DNA from: Chloroflexota bacterium
Lineage (GTDB): Bacteria; Chloroflexota; Anaerolineae; Anaerolineales; Anaerolineaceae
Direction of reading: 5' to 3'
Assembly: GCA_023381565.1 (NCBI GenBank)
Contig: JAMCRR010000006.1
Span: 61,014-125,013, forward strand
Length of the DNA stretch: 64,000 nucleotides
In this document: one piece after another, positions 1-8,108 of the stretch
How the letters are laid out: the number at the start of each line of letters is the position of its first letter
Position numbering within the stretch: position 1 is the stretch's first letter
Notes under the pieces: generated by a model
Seen by the model: only the letters and a program-made list of their open reading frames with translations
Databases searched by the model: none
Told to the model about the DNA's origin: nothing
Program-made: the position numbers and the translations under genes

Positions 1-177
1 ATTCTCGCTTGGGTGCTCATAAGCGCGGTGCACACCTATACGCAAGAGCCTAACCACACGGCTCAGGTGTGAATGATGATTTCCTTGAATGGGAAGCCAC
101 CAATGCAAACCAGGCCATGAAACCATGCCTTCTGGCTACATGACCTGGATGGTGAGAATATCCTACACGATTTGGGT

Positions 178-402
178 TTATGGGATGTTCTTATTGACCT
201 CCGCCAACATCATCTCGGCTTTTTCTTTAGTCAGACCCAGCTGGGCCGCCTGCGGCATCGCCAGGATCATATTCAGGGTCATTCCCCGGGCCATATTGAC
301 CAGCGGGTTGGTGGATAACCCAGGGAAGTGCTGGTCGATGACCTGTTTCGCCTGGGGTGTGTCGAGAAGAGTGCCGAAAGGTGTATCGAGGGTGAATGCC
401 AT
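178..402 (-). CDS. Small helical protein of unknown function
   Basis: A 74-residue soluble protein with no signal peptide or membrane segment. It starts six bases after a good Shine-Dalgarno (AAGGAG). The sequence is Met/Leu/Ala-rich and reads as three or four short helices, with a FGTLLDTPQAK start and an ARGMTLNMI middle. From memory, similar short modules occur as C-terminal appendages of bacterial glycosidases and esterases; here the module stands alone. It reads away from the membrane protein upstream and could share its transcript. The coding call is fairly safe because of the ribosome site and composition; the function is unknown. Confidence 0.6.
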   Translation of the reverse strand: MAFTLDTPFGTLLDTPQAKQVIDQHFPGLSTNPLVNMARGMTLNMILAMPQAAQLGLTKEKAEMMLAEVNKNIP

Positions 403-485
403 TAGATTCTCCTTATCTAGTATAGTGGAAAGTGAGTGGATGCATTTTGAACTCTGATTTATTGCCGGTACTTCCTGGAGCAGTA

Positions 486-1379
486 CTAGGCTGGAACATC
501 TGGATTTTCATCAACCGGAACGCTTTCCATCCGGTCGGCGGTGCCCTGGAAAATCTCCCAGCCCTGGCTGAAGATGACCGCCTGGGTCGCCAGGAGCCAG
601 AGGAAGAAAAGCCCCAGCGCGATCGTGCCCCAGGTGAAAATGGTATTGAGGTTGCTCTGAATATTTGAGAGCAACGCCTTAAGATTATCCATCGAAGACC
701 GGGATTCGGCGATCATGGATTGATAATCGCGCAGGCTGCCCGTGATAAGCGCCGTGCTTTTCGACATGGCGGAGAGATTGTCGCGAATCACGGTCAGGTT
801 ATCATCAGCTTTGCCTATATTTGTGGCCATCTCGTCGAAAGTAGCCGGCATGTCTTTGAGGCTGAGCGAAAGCTCACCCAACGAGTCGGCCAGAGGTTTT
901 TCGGGGTTGTAGTTCTGGGTAGAGGCGGGCATAAAGGCGCTCAGCATGGGGGTAGCGCTCATCACAGCCCGGAAGGCATCCATGGACTTTATGGCGCTCT
1001 CCAACGATTTGGCGGCATCCTGGGCGGAATTCAGAGAATCTGTAGCAGCTTGCAGGGTGGTCGGAAGCTGGTCGCCCATGACCTCATTCAGTTGGATGAT
1101 TACCGGCTGGGTATCCTCCACGGAAACCGCAGTGGCTCCCAACACCTTCGAGAGGCCATCCACACTATCGACTGCAGCGCCTAAAGCCTGGCTGGTGACA
1201 TCCATCGCCTTCTGGCTGTTATCAATGCTGGTTACAAGTGTGGCGATGGTGGAATTTACCGAATTGACCAACCCGGGTCTGAACACCCACAAACCGGCCA
1301 ACCCGGCCAGGCTGAGCACCAGCCCAATTATCCCGGCGATCATCACGAACACACCTAGAAGGCGTCGTAGAATTTTCAT
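486..1379 (-). CDS. Two-TM membrane protein with long coiled-coil-like middle
   Basis: A 297-residue protein with a membrane helix at about residues 8-33 and a second at about 245-270. The roughly 210 residues between them are rich in Ser, Asp, Ala and Leu and look like a helical, coiled-coil-like extracytoplasmic or periplasmic domain (repeated DSVD, SLESAIKSMD and DNLKALLSNIQSN-type heptads). The start follows a GAGAGGGG ribosome site. I do not recognise the family. The topology resembles methyl-accepting or MlaD-like proteins without their signalling or MCE domains. It lies upstream of the 74-residue gene on the same strand, with an 83-base gap. Function unknown. Confidence 0.7.
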   Translation of the reverse strand: MKILRRLLGVFVMIAGIIGLVLSLAGLAGLWVFRPGLVNSVNSTIATLVTSIDNSQKAMDVTSQALGAAVDSVDGLSKVLGATAVSVEDTQPVIIQLNEVMGDQLPTTLQAATDSLNSAQDAAKSLESAIKSMDAFRAVMSATPMLSAFMPASTQNYNPEKPLADSLGELSLSLKDMPATFDEMATNIGKADDNLTVIRDNLSAMSKSTALITGSLRDYQSMIAESRSSMDNLKALLSNIQSNLNTIFTWGTIALGLFFLWLLATQAVIFSQGWEIFQGTADRMESVPVDENPDVPA

Positions 1380-1584
1380 GACCCCTCTCTCTCGAATTTA
1401 CGAACCCGGTATCAGATAAGAATATTATACATTAACCTGAGTGCGGGATAATGGGAGGGGGGTCGATCAGTGGGAAACATGGTTGGCAATATAGGCAGCA
1501 TCTTTGCCCACACCGCCGAGCAGTGATGAGCTCAATCCAGTCTGGAATAACAGCCCGATAAAGTAATAAAAAATTCAAGAGGCA

Positions 1585-2064
1585 ATGTCAGAGAGAATTT
1601 CGCCAAAACGGAAATATGATTCATCCAGGCGCCAGGTGCAGGCGCGTGAAACCCGCCGGCTGATTGCCGAATCCGCTCGCCGCCTGTTCATCGAACATGG
1701 CAATAGCGGGAAGCCGATCGAAGCCATCGCCCAGGGGGCAGCGGTGGCGACAGAAAGCGAAATTCTGGGCCGCGCCGCCCCGATTTTTGTAATTTTAAAA
1801 TCTGCTGCCGAGACCGATGTGGAGATTGCAGAGCTGGTGCAGCGCTTACCCAAGGAACGCCTGGAAAATACGACCCTCTTTGTGCAGCATATCGCCAGGA
1901 ACAACGGTTTGCGGGAGGGGATGAGCATCTCCGCGGCCGCCGAACTGGTTTGGACCCTTGCCAGCCCCGAAGTATTCCTTCTGCTGACCCGCAATCGGGA
2001 GTATTCACCAGAAAAATACGCTGCCTGGCTGCAAACTACCTTGACCCGCTTGCTCCTGCCCTGA
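1585..2064 (+). CDS. TetR-type regulator with truncated DNA-binding domain
   Basis: A 159-residue protein; TetR regulators are usually near 200. Residues 14-55 match the start of a TetR_N domain (QARETRRLIAESARRLF, then an IEAIAQ.A.VA helix-turn). Right after VATE (about residue 57, base 1755) the text jumps to a ligand-domain-like stretch (RAAPIFVILKSAAETD.EIAEL) that continues to a normal end (YAAWLQTTLTRLLLP). The expected recognition helix (T-V-Y-x-x-F-G) and the following linker, about 45 residues, are absent, while the frame stays open. It may have lost DNA binding and may no longer be functional. The start is preceded by AAGAGGC. Confidence 0.7.
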   Translation: MSERISPKRKYDSSRRQVQARETRRLIAESARRLFIEHGNSGKPIEAIAQGAAVATESEILGRAAPIFVILKSAAETDVEIAELVQRLPKERLENTTLFVQHIARNNGLREGMSISAAAELVWTLASPEVFLLLTRNREYSPEKYAAWLQTTLTRLLLP

Positions 2065-2176
2065 TAGTTATCTTTCTGAATCAACAACCGCAACCCAAAA
2101 ACGACTCCTGTTGAATGACGATATCAGGGTAGATTCGAGAGCGCTGCATGCATCATGGGTCCCTCCTGTATAATGA

Positions 2177-3187
2177 ATGGAAGCAATCCCTGGCAGTTAC
2201 AAATTCGAGGCTCTCGCAATGGAAAACGAATCGACCTTTACGACACCCTCTGTCCCCGAGCGGATCGCCCTGGGGAAAACCGGTCTCCAGATCAGCCCCC
2301 TGGGGCTCGGCACCATGCAATGGGGAGACCGCATGTTCTGGGATTACGGGAAGGGTGGGTATAGCGACAACGACCTGCGTCTCGTCTTCGAGCGCACCCT
2401 GCAAGCAGGGGTTAATTTCTTCGACTCGGCCGAAAGCTACGGAAACGGGCGCTCGGAGACCCTCCTGGGGCAGAGCGTGCGGGCTGCCGGGCAGCCCGTG
2501 GTGGTGGCGAGCAAATATATGCCCTACCCCTGGCGGCTGAGGAAGGCAGATCTCATCCAGGCGCTGCGGCGCAGCCTGAGCCGCCTGGGTCTGCCGAAAC
2601 TGGACCTCTACCAGATCCACTGGCCTTTCCCGCCGCGCAGCGTTGAGACGTGGGCAGAGGCTCTGGCGGATGCCGCCCAGGCCGGGCTGGTGCAGGCCGT
2701 AGGGGTCTCGAATTACAGCCCTGACCAGATGCAGCGGAGCTACGATGTCCTGGCCCGGCGGGGCATCCCGCTGGCTTCCAACCAGGTGCGCTTCAACCTG
2801 CTCTCGCGCGGCCCGGAGAAAAATGGCCTGCTGCAGGCTTGCCGCGAGCTGGGCGTGACCCTGATCGCCTACAGCCCCCTGTCGCAGGGCCTGCTCACCG
2901 GCAAGTACACCCCCCAGAACCCCATGCGCGGGGTGCGGGGGATCTTAACGCATGGTAAACTCGGGCCGGCTCAGGCATTGATCGGGCTACTGCGCGAGAT
3001 CGGCCAGGCACACGGCGGCAAAAGTCCCTCACAGGTCGCGCTCAACTGGGTGATGGCGAAGGGGGCGTTGCCCATTCCCGGGGCCAAGAACCTGCGCCAG
3101 GCGGAGGAGAACCTCGGAGCCTTAGGCTGGCGGTTAAGCGAAAACGAAATCGCGACGCTGGATGCGGCCAGCGACAAAATCGGGTAA
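2177..3187 (+). CDS. Aldo/keto reductase
   Basis: A 336-residue NAD(P)H-dependent oxidoreductase of the AKR (beta/alpha)8 fold, cytosolic. The family tetrad is visible: Asp and Tyr in FDSAESYGNGRSE, Lys in VVASKYMPYPW, and His in YQIHWPF. The cofactor-binding signatures GVSNYSPDQM, SPLSQGLLTGKY and PIPGAKN are intact. Its substrate cannot be deduced; plant-type AKR13/AKR11 relatives reduce aldehydes. An alternative start (MENES) lies 14 codons downstream. The gene directly follows the TetR-like gene by 112 bases, and the two could be functionally linked. A second, frameshifted aldo/keto reductase and a 67-bp fragment of it occur within 8 kb. Confidence 0.9.
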   Translation: MEAIPGSYKFEALAMENESTFTTPSVPERIALGKTGLQISPLGLGTMQWGDRMFWDYGKGGYSDNDLRLVFERTLQAGVNFFDSAESYGNGRSETLLGQSVRAAGQPVVVASKYMPYPWRLRKADLIQALRRSLSRLGLPKLDLYQIHWPFPPRSVETWAEALADAAQAGLVQAVGVSNYSPDQMQRSYDVLARRGIPLASNQVRFNLLSRGPEKNGLLQACRELGVTLIAYSPLSQGLLTGKYTPQNPMRGVRGILTHGKLGPAQALIGLLREIGQAHGGKSPSQVALNWVMAKGALPIPGAKNLRQAEENLGALGWRLSENEIATLDAASDKIG

Positions 3188-3248
3188 GGTGCGGTTGGGT
3201 CTTCATCCAGGCGCAATTCGGTAATTCGGATTCAAGCGATCACGGCTG

Positions 3249-3369
3249 TGACCCAACCCACCAATTCCACAATCCGATTGAGTAAATGGTGCGTTGGAAG
3301 CAAATGCATAATCGAATAAGGTGTCTTCCCTCGCCAGGTTCTTCGATATAGCTTCCAACACACCCTACT
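3249..3369. repeat. Dispersed palindromic repeat, copy A
   Basis: One of three intergenic copies in this window. The core has inverted ends, GTTGGAAGC at 3293 and GCTTCCAAC at 3351, around an interior with GTGTCTTC, and is followed by CACCCTAC. Left-flank similarity (GACCCA, CACCAAT, CCACA) is shared with copy B. The ends could fold into a long imperfect hairpin, as REP or MITE-like elements do. Confidence 0.65.
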
Positions 3370-3373
3370 CCAA

Positions 3374-3421
3374 CCACCGTAAACTGTTAACCGTTTACCG
3401 TTCTCTGTTTACCGTTCACTG
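3374..3421 (-). repeat. Degenerate heptanucleotide tandem repeat
   Basis: Read on the minus strand, this stretch is a run of about seven 7-base units with consensus AACRGTN (units such as AACAGTG, AACGGTA, AACAGAG, AACGGTT). It resembles the short tandemly repeated heptamers known in some cyanobacterial genomes. It sits between palindromic repeat A and the gene remnant. Confidence 0.55.
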
Positions 3422-3430
3422 TCCGCTCAG

Positions 3431-3497
3431 GTAAACAGCGGCGCCATTCCCAGCCGCTCCACCTGGGCCTGCATTTCTCCGTCTGTGGGCGGGGCGG
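3431..3497 (-). pseudogene. 67-bp remnant of an aldo/keto reductase 3-prime end
   Basis: These 67 bases match 10687-10753, the last codons of the frameshifted aldo/keto reductase, with a single mismatch that I can see (T versus C in the GCCATTCCC stretch). Only the C-terminal coding end ([16 protein letters not shown] and stop) is present; homology stops abruptly at both edges. It is therefore a copied or recombined scrap and not a gene. The remaining bases up to 3703 hold no convincing coding sequence. Confidence 0.75.
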
Positions 3498-3703
3498 GGA
3501 TGATGGCGAGGCGGAGTGGCAACGGGAAGGGAGTTCCCGCGGAGACCGTGTGAACCAGATAAACACTATGCTGCGTTTAGGAGCATACCGGCAACCCAAC
3601 CTGGAAGCCTCAAAAGCGCCACCGGCCGCTTGACTTTAAGCACGGTTGCACCGCGATCCACCGTCTAGCGCCGGAGAAATGGTTACCGTAAACTATTCGC
3701 TGG

Positions 3704-6457
3704 CTACTGTATACTGATCATCACCGATGTCTGCCCGCCCGGGCTGTTGATGATGATGGAAAGCTCCTGACTTTCTTTTGTAAAGCTCAATGCGGTCATG
3801 GCGCCTGACGAGCCGCTCCGCCCGGTATCCTCAGTCCAACCCTGCTCAGGTAGCGCCTTCCTGTAAAACTCCGCCACCTGCTCGGGTGTGTCCACCGTCA
3901 TGAAGGTCAGCACCCCGGGGGCGGGTTGCTGGGCGAAGAGGACGTTGGTATAGTCCGGGATGCCGGGCAGGCCGGCCGTTGCCGGGCTCGGGGTGCCTCC
4001 GGGGATGCCACCCGGGAGACCTGGTGTGTTGTTCATCCCGGGCAGCTGGGGAATGCCGCCGTCGTCTCCACTACTGCCGGAGCCAGATCCACCCGATGAC
4101 GATCCCGATCCCGAGCTTGAGCCTGAACCGGTAGAAACCGAACCGCCCGAGCTGCCCCCACCGGCAGGCTCGGCAAGCGGCTCGAAGCGCCACTTGTAGA
4201 CCATGTGGGCGTGGTCGATGTCGCCCAGCAGGTCGCTGCTTCCTTCCAGGAGACCCCCATTAGGAACGGTGTACACCTGGTCGTTTACCTGGCTGAGCAC
4301 ATCTGCATAAAAAAAGGGCAGCGCCGGTTGTAGTGCGCTGGTGTCACCATCCGGGCATTGGAAATCGACGCTCACAGCCTGGTTGGAATTCGCCTCGCCT
4401 GAATAACGCCGCACAGAGGGACCATCCAAAGCACCGTATATAACAAACAGATCGCTGCTGGTTTGGGTTCCCAAGGCCGTCCCGGCTTTCCCGTTCCCCA
4501 CACAGCCGTTATCGGTACCTTGATAGTTGTAGGTGCGATCCCACTGCCCTTCGACCACCTTGAAGTGCAGGAAAGGGTAAGGGATATTCGGGTGGGCTTC
4601 GGTACGCTCAAAAGCCACGTTGGGGATGGTTTGCACGTCGGTATATTTACCACCTTCGCCCTGGCCATCCGATTGCATAGAGGCATTACCACCGTAGCGC
4701 CAGCAACCTACGTCGGAAACCTGCAGGCGCGATTCGTACGCGCCTGTCTGGTTGTAATTCTGGTCCTGGCTGCTGTTGGAGGTAATGATGATCAGGTCGG
4801 TGAGCTTCTCAGAGGCCGCATCGCGGCAGAAGGAGACGTAAGGCTTATCCGTCCAGTCTTCTAGCTGCCATTCTACATCTCCAGCGACCTTGAAATAGGC
4901 CTGGATCTTGACCCCCTTGATATCTTCCGGAGCAAGCGGGGTGAATTTAAATTGCTTTGTGCCGTCATTAATGGGCAGGACGCCCAAGTAGGTGTTGATG
5001 GGTTCGTCGTCCAGGGAGTAGGTGAGGCCGTTGAAAAAGGTCACCAGTCTGGCATCGTCGCTGAAGGTGAACCAATCGTATTTGATCGCCAGGATATTAA
5101 TCTTATTGCCAGCGAGATAGGCTTTGTTGGTAGAAGCATCGGTCTTGGTGGCGCTGGTGCTGCCGGGCTTGACGTTGAGCTGGTCCCAGTTCTGGTAATC
5201 ATCGTAAGGCGGCTCGACCACGTTCTCGACGGCAAAGTCGCCCCAGACCGCCTCCAGCCCGCCGGGAATGGCCTTGTCGACCGCCTCGACGCTCTTCATG
5301 GCGGTGGTGTTATCCCAGGCAGTCCGCACCAGCCCGGGGTTGTCGAAATGGTGGGTTAAGTAGAAGAAAAAGACGTTGGCCCCATATTCGTGGGCGTCGT
5401 TGCGCAGGTCCAGAGCCGGAGGCCAGCCGCTGTACCCGCCATCGTAAAACCAGGGCACGTAGCCATGCTCCTCGTTGCTGCTCGGATAGACGTAATCCTG
5501 CGACCACGAGGCGGTGGCTTCGGCCAGCCAGGCGTAGTTGCCCGGGTACATGCAATCCGCTGAGGTGTTGTACGACCACTGGATGGCGTGCATGAACTCG
5601 TGCGCCAGGATGGCAGCGGTGACCGCCGGGTTTAGCACGATGTAGCTGGGGGTGGCGCGGCAGCCGGGCGGGAAGTTGGCCGCCGCATAGCTGCGGGCAA
5701 CCTGCGGCGTGATGTAGACGTCGAACTCCGGGCCGCCGCCGCCGCACTGCGCTCCGCCATCGGCGAGGGGGGTGCGGCCCATCAAGGTGGTCAGCTTTGG
5801 CCAGATCTCGTCGTCCATGGCCGCCAGGTAGCTGTTGGCCACCGAGGCGTCATCCGGGCGGCTCTTCAGCCACCAGAAACGCACCGGCGAATGCATGGCC
5901 GTGGTGCTATCCCAGCGGTCGAGCTGGACCTGGCTGCAGGGCGGGTCGATCTGGGTGACCCCGCCCGAGCCTCCCGAAGCCGGGGCCACTGCCGGGGAGG
6001 CCCAGCTGCCGGCGTAGACGGGCGGCGCCAGGAAGGGAGCCAGGTTGGCCTGCGCCTGTGGCGAGAGGGTGGGGAAGGCCGCCTCGATCTGGTCGAGGAT
6101 GTGGCTGTCGGTGCTCAGGTTGACGGCGCCTTTGAAGGCTGCCGGCAGGCGCGCATCGCCAAACTGGGCGTAAACCTTGTAAACCAGGGCGGTCACCGGG
6201 TCGATCTCGCCGCGGGCCAGGGCGGCGTCGATGGCCTGGTCGCTGGCCGAGCCGGGCGGGGGTTCACCGGGCGCGGCCGGGGCGGCGGTTGGCGTGGGGG
6301 CAGCCCCTGCGCTCACCGGGGAGATATTTGCCGCCGGGGTGGAAGCGGGTGGTTGAGAAGCCGGGGTGGGGGTGGCTTGCCCCCCTTTGCCCGCGGAAGA
6401 ACAGGCTGAGAGCAGCAGAATCAGAGTGATCAGTATCGATGCCAGCCGTCGGCTCAC
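3704..6457 (-). CDS. Secreted lipoprotein with metalloprotease-like HExxH domain
   Basis: A 917-residue lipoprotein: a short hydrophobic signal ending in the lipobox LSAC (Cys19), then a low-complexity Pro/Ala/Thr stretch to about residue 70 that would space it from the membrane. The central domain carries HEFMH at 286-290 and a downstream acidic residue in WLAEATASW (Glu313), the gluzincin zinc-site arrangement HExxH...E. A large beta-rich region follows, then a Gly/Ser linker (about residues 755-790) and a roughly 65-residue C-terminal domain starting at PEQVAEFYRKALPEQGW. The probable role is an extracellular peptidase anchored to the cell surface. Activity is inferred only from the zinc motif. 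It is monocistronic, with no obvious partners. Confidence 0.8.
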   Translation of the reverse strand: MSRRLASILITLILLLSACSSAGKGGQATPTPASQPPASTPAANISPVSAGAAPTPTAAPAAPGEPPPGSASDQAIDAALARGEIDPVTALVYKVYAQFGDARLPAAFKGAVNLSTDSHILDQIEAAFPTLSPQAQANLAPFLAPPVYAGSWASPAVAPASGGSGGVTQIDPPCSQVQLDRWDSTTAMHSPVRFWWLKSRPDDASVANSYLAAMDDEIWPKLTTLMGRTPLADGGAQCGGGGPEFDVYITPQVARSYAAANFPPGCRATPSYIVLNPAVTAAILAHEFMHAIQWSYNTSADCMYPGNYAWLAEATASWSQDYVYPSSNEEHGYVPWFYDGGYSGWPPALDLRNDAHEYGANVFFFYLTHHFDNPGLVRTAWDNTTAMKSVEAVDKAIPGGLEAVWGDFAVENVVEPPYDDYQNWDQLNVKPGSTSATKTDASTNKAYLAGNKINILAIKYDWFTFSDDARLVTFFNGLTYSLDDEPINTYLGVLPINDGTKQFKFTPLAPEDIKGVKIQAYFKVAGDVEWQLEDWTDKPYVSFCRDAASEKLTDLIIITSNSSQDQNYNQTGAYESRLQVSDVGCWRYGGNASMQSDGQGEGGKYTDVQTIPNVAFERTEAHPNIPYPFLHFKVVEGQWDRTYNYQGTDNGCVGNGKAGTALGTQTSSDLFVIYGALDGPSVRRYSGEANSNQAVSVDFQCPDGDTSALQPALPFFYADVLSQVNDQVYTVPNGGLLEGSSDLLGDIDHAHMVYKWRFEPLAEPAGGGSSGGSVSTGSGSSSGSGSSSGGSGSGSSGDDGGIPQLPGMNNTPGLPGGIPGGTPSPATAGLPGIPDYTNVLFAQQPAPGVLTFMTVDTPEQVAEFYRKALPEQGWTEDTGRSGSSGAMTALSFTKESQELSIIINSPGGQTSVMISIQ

Positions 6458-6546
6458 ATCCCCTCCTTAAGCGCCATGCGCCAGGTGATATTGAGTTGGT
6501 TGAAAGGAGCACCACAAGGATTGAAGCGAGGTAATTATACGTCAAG

Positions 6547-6706
6547 TTAGGGCGTAAACATTTTCTCTGGATGCGGCAGTTTGGGAGAGGGAAATGCCTG
6601 CTTGATCTCGAACGCAGGTTGAATCTCGATTTCAATGGGCAAGCCTGGAAAATAAACATAAAGATCGGTAGCGTCCACTACGGCGCTTCCCTGAGAGAAA
6701 GGCGAC
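6547..6706 (-). pseudogene. Unrecognised coding remnant in a 700-bp intergenic gap
   Basis: The gap between the metalloprotease and the 254-residue gene holds an open minus-strand frame of about 53 codons with no start codon. It reads VVDATDLYVYFPGLPIEI then IQPAFEIKQAFPSPKL and ends at TAA. The amino-acid composition is coding-like, but a stop lies just upstream, so it looks like the 3-prime end of a lost gene. I do not recognise it. The rest of the gap (6707-6998) shows only an AT-rich stretch. Confidence 0.3.
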
Positions 6707-6998
6707 TACGAGCCCTATGCCACCTGCTCGCCTTCCTAAGGCTTGTCGCGGTCCTACGAGTGGGGATTTAGCGCAAAGGCACTACCTCTTGATGCAAGGA
6801 TTTTCAATGATATTATAGCACAAATATTCTATTAATGCAAGTTTTTTTAAGTTAAAACGTGCAGTCGGGAAAAGGAAAACGTGAAGTAAATTTGGGGTGT
6901 CCCCAAACTCCTTTTCGCTCAGATTCGGGGTGGGTAGGGTGTCATTGGGGTTGTATTTGGGCGCATTACGATGATAAGGGTTTCCATCAATTATGGAT

Positions 6999-7115
6999 TT
7001 GACCCAGCGCACCAATGCCACACGCCAGAAAGTGTAATGGGCGTTGGAAGCCAGTCCATAATCGAATGTAGTGTCTTCATTCGCTTATGTCCTCGACTTG
7101 CTTTCAAAGGCTCCC
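6999..7115. repeat. Dispersed palindromic repeat, copy B (degenerate)
   Basis: It contains GCGTTGGAAGC at 7041, TCCATAATCGAAT, GTGTCTTCATTCGCTT and a decayed right end (GCTTTCAAAGGC at 7100). The left flank GACCCA..CACCAAT.CCACA matches copy A. It lies just past the stop codon of the 254-residue gene. Confidence 0.6.
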
Positions 7116-7156
7116 CAGGCAGCTTGAAGCTGATTTTATCGAGTCTCAGTACGATT

Positions 7157-7921
7157 TCACAACGTTTCGAAAATGGCTTTCTTTATTGCTTCAAGGCTAG
7201 CTTTCCGAAATTGCCCATGCTGTGTGTGAAATCGCCATCCCGTGGGGAAAGTCAAGAAGATTGGCACATCTTTACTGAGACCGTTAAGCCTACTTTGTAT
7301 GAGCTTGCCTTCGATAAGTGCATCGATGTATCGATCAATCCAGTCTTCTGAGACGCGATTGAAAATTCCCTTGTTGAATGCAACCACCGCATGCGGAGAT
7401 GTCGCTTCAATTGTATCGAAAAATTCTTTCTTCGATTCCGGTTCAATCACCCGATAGAAATATTCCTTTCCAAATATTTTGCGAATTTCTTCCGGGTCGG
7501 CGGTAGGGAAAGGATAGTAGCAATAAAAGATCAGCTCGAAGGGTCCCTGATATTTAGCCTGGAGGCAAATCTCAGCACGACGTTTTGGATTTGGATCCGG
7601 TTCCGAGATAGTGATCCATCCTGCGTCTCTCGTTAAGGGCCAAAATGGGTGTTCGCGACCCCGTATATCTGGTGAGAGGAACATGCCTTGATAGACGGAA
7701 TATGGATGAGGGTTTGAAAACAATAACATGACCCGAGATCGATGCGTTGCTGCATGGGGGATCAGTTTCTCCGTCGAAAAAGTGACGCTTTGCGTATCAT
7801 CATTAAAGGTGATCAGACCTGGATAAGAAAAGAATTTATTCAGTATTTGATAGGCTCGGTCTCGAATGTCTGAATAATACTCACCTAATTGGTAGGTTCG
7901 ACGGGAATTAATCCCATTCAT
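7157..7921 (-). CDS. Uncharacterised protein; uracil-DNA-glycosylase-like fold suspected
   Basis: A 254-residue soluble protein preceded by a strong AAAGGAG ribosome site. Three blocks recall the uracil-DNA-glycosylase superfamily: FSNPHPYSVYQGMFLSP (position and Pro-rich loop of motif 1), PHAVVAFNKGIFNRV (the central strand before motif 2), and a late His-containing segment RFHTQHGQFRKASLEAIKKA that resembles the terminal motif. None matches a textbook catalytic motif exactly, so the assignment is a guess from pattern and order. It could act on damaged DNA or be an unrelated alpha/beta protein. The gene is flanked by palindromic repeats B and C, which suggests a mobile or rearranged neighbourhood. 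Confidence 0.7.
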   Translation of the reverse strand: MNGINSRRTYQLGEYYSDIRDRAYQILNKFFSYPGLITFNDDTQSVTFSTEKLIPHAATHRSRVMLLFSNPHPYSVYQGMFLSPDIRGREHPFWPLTRDAGWITISEPDPNPKRRAEICLQAKYQGPFELIFYCYYPFPTADPEEIRKIFGKEYFYRVIEPESKKEFFDTIEATSPHAVVAFNKGIFNRVSEDWIDRYIDALIEGKLIQSRLNGLSKDVPIFLTFPTGWRFHTQHGQFRKASLEAIKKAIFETL

Positions 7922-7982
7922 TTTTCTCCTTTACGGATTGTGGATTAGTTACGACCTTGGCAATGAATAGTTTGATTTTACA

Positions 7983-8068
7983 ATTGGTGCGTTGGAAGCA
8001 ACTCCACAATCGGGTGGAGTGTCTTCATTAATTTAGATCCTCGATGCAGCTTCCAACGCTACCCTACG
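7983..8068. repeat. Dispersed palindromic repeat, copy C
   Basis: Best-preserved copy: GGTGCGTTGGAAGC at the left and GCTTCCAAC (8049-8057) with ACCCTAC at the right. The interior is CCACAATCGGGTGGAGTGTC then TTCATTAATTTAGATCCTCG. The terminal nine bases are perfect inverted repeats, as in copy A. Confidence 0.65.
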
Positions 8069-8070
8069 CC

Positions 8071-8108
8071 CGCTGATTCGCCAAATCGTTGATTCGCTGA
8101 TTCGGATT
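8071..8108. repeat. Octamer tandem repeat (CGCTGATT)n
   Basis: Five consecutive eight-base units: CGCTGATT, CGCCAAAT, CGTTGATT, CGCTGATT, CGGATTTC. The same octamer family occurs on both sides of the four-helix-bundle gene at 53.9 kb. Confidence 0.6.

Noticed and set aside
3387..3599. 70-residue minus-strand opening
   Set aside because: It reads the aldo/keto reductase remnant and the heptamer repeat in the wrong frame.
6782..7021. 79-residue minus-strand opening
   Set aside because: It lies in an AT-rich gap and on palindromic repeat B, with no ribosome site and no motif.
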